Translations under genes and position numbers: made by a program
Part shown: positions 5,464 through 6,082 of the stretch, one piece after another
Layout of the letters: every line of letters starts with the position of its first letter
Position numbering within the stretch: the stretch's first letter is position 1
Notes under the pieces: model-generated
Told to the model about the DNA's origin: nothing
Databases searched by the model: none
The model's input: only the letters and a program-made list of their open reading frames with translations
Assembly (NCBI GenBank): GCA_009700815.1
Contig: WLLG01000152.1
Location: forward strand, 1 to 6,082
Reading direction: 5' to 3'
Length of the DNA: 6,082 nucleotides
Source: Actinomycetota bacterium
Lineage (GTDB): Bacteria > Actinomycetota > Acidimicrobiia > Acidimicrobiales > Microtrichaceae

Positions 5464-6082
5464 TCAGGCCAGCGTCAAGACACCGCGAGCGAGTTTGCCC
5501 TCGTGGAGTTCATCAAGCGCCAATTGGAAATCCTCGATTGGGTAGGTTGCAGATACCAGTTCGTCGAGCTTGAGTCGGCCCGCTTGGTACAACTTGACCA
5601 TCAGGGGAATGTCGTATTGCGGTCGTGCAGAGCCATATCGACAGCCCATGATCGTCTTATCGTTGTACATGGTGTTGACAACAAAGTTGGCCTCGGAGCC
5701 CATCTTGGGAACCCCCAACATCACCAGAGTTCCACCCCAGTCCAATAGGTCTGTCGAGGTGCGGATGAGCGCCGTTGACCCAACGCATTCGAACACATAA
5801 TCCACGCCATTCGGGCAGATCTCTTTGACTGCTTCAACCAGATCGAAATCGGGGCCATCAGGGCAAATGAAATGCGTGGCACCAAAGGCTTTGGCAAAGG
5901 CCTCTTTGCCAGGGTTGGTATCTACAGCGATGATCGGAAGTGCATCAGAGAGCGCTGCTCCTTGAATGGCGTTAAGTCCGATCCCTCCGACTCCGATTAC
6001 CACCACTGACTCGCCGTGGGAAACCTTGGCCCGGTTGAATACTGCACCGACTCCGGTGAGTACGCCACAGCCAATCAGCGAG
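5464..6082 (-). CDS. Zinc-dependent alcohol dehydrogenase (NDMA-dependent-like MDR family), C-terminal part
   Basis: Partial gene entering from the right edge; 205 residues and the TGA stop are visible, of roughly 360-370 expected. The visible part begins at SLIGCGVLTGVGAVFNRAKV, the family's block leading into the coenzyme domain. It continues with the dinucleotide-binding GVGGIG (30-35 of the visible part), and D54 ending the second strand, which favours NAD(H). The C-terminus has GCRYGSARPQYDIPLMVKLY (146-165) followed by AGRLKLDELV and ends LARGVLTLA, typical of actinobacterial zinc ADHs of the N,N-dimethyl-4-nitrosoaniline-dependent and class III-like group, in which the cofactor may stay bound. 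The N-terminal catalytic domain with both zinc sites is outside the window. It oxidises primary or secondary alcohols to aldehydes or ketones; the substrate is unknown. The downstream cyclase gene follows by 11 nt, indicating one operon. A GTG within the reading frame at 6006 is an internal valine, not the start. Confidence 0.9.
   Translation of the reverse strand, partial: SLIGCGVLTGVGAVFNRAKVSHGESVVVIGVGGIGLNAIQGAALSDALPIIAVDTNPGKEAFAKAFGATHFICPDGPDFDLVEAVKEICPNGVDYVFECVGSTALIRTSTDLLDWGGTLVMLGVPKMGSEANFVVNTMYNDKTIMGCRYGSARPQYDIPLMVKLYQAGRLKLDELVSATYPIEDFQLALDELHEGKLARGVLTLA

Noticed and set aside
5464..6006. Complete 180-residue dehydrogenase starting at GTG 6006
   Set aside because: The frame stays open to the window edge and the upstream residues (LIGCGVLTGVGAVFNRAKV) match the ADH family, so this is an internal codon of a partial gene.

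Overview
The window is a compact, single-direction stretch: all seven genes lie on the minus strand, so the map reads from right to left. Base composition is moderately GC-rich. The gene families (an NDMA-dependent-type zinc alcohol dehydrogenase, an MFE-2-like SDR, an alicyclic-acid-type acyl-CoA ligase relative, a GDT1 protein with an ELPDK-type first signature) look most like an actinobacterium, possibly an environmental or aquatic one. That placement rests on remembered family resemblance, not a search.

In transcription order: (1) the C-terminal 205 residues of a zinc-dependent alcohol dehydrogenase (enters at the right edge, ends 5464); (2) a complete 'cyclase family' metal hydrolase (5452-4496), starting 11 nt after the ADH stop; (3) a 146-bp gap holding three exact-period 15-bp direct repeats just upstream of the next start; (4) an AMP-dependent acyl-CoA synthetase-like protein (4349-3099) that ends at the hinge and lacks the C-terminal domain; (5) a TMEM165/GDT1-family cation transporter (3095-2505), in the same frame as the synthetase and separated from it by only TAG and CCG; (6) a 100-bp gap and an AqpZ-type aquaporin (2404-1598); (7) a 117-bp gap with a long hairpin that overlaps a competing hairpin; (8) an MFE-2-like short-chain dehydrogenase (1480-566); (9) the N-terminal 169 residues of a TSPPY-type DNA methyltransferase (508 to the left edge, GTG start).

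The ADH, cyclase, acyl-CoA ligase relative and SDR fit a catabolic set for alcohol, alicyclic or sterol-like substrates (alcohol oxidation, ring or ester/amide hydrolysis, CoA activation, 3-hydroxyacyl-CoA oxidation). The GDT1 transporter and aquaporin sit between them and have no obvious part in that pathway. The methyltransferase probably belongs to a restriction-modification or solitary modification function continuing beyond the left edge.

No complete, clearly novel multi-gene system is visible. The most unusual signals are the truncated, motif-degenerate synthetase abutting GDT1 in frame, the 15-bp repeat array at the synthetase promoter/leader, and the pair of mutually exclusive hairpins before the SDR gene. 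No tRNA, rRNA, IS element or CRISPR array was seen.
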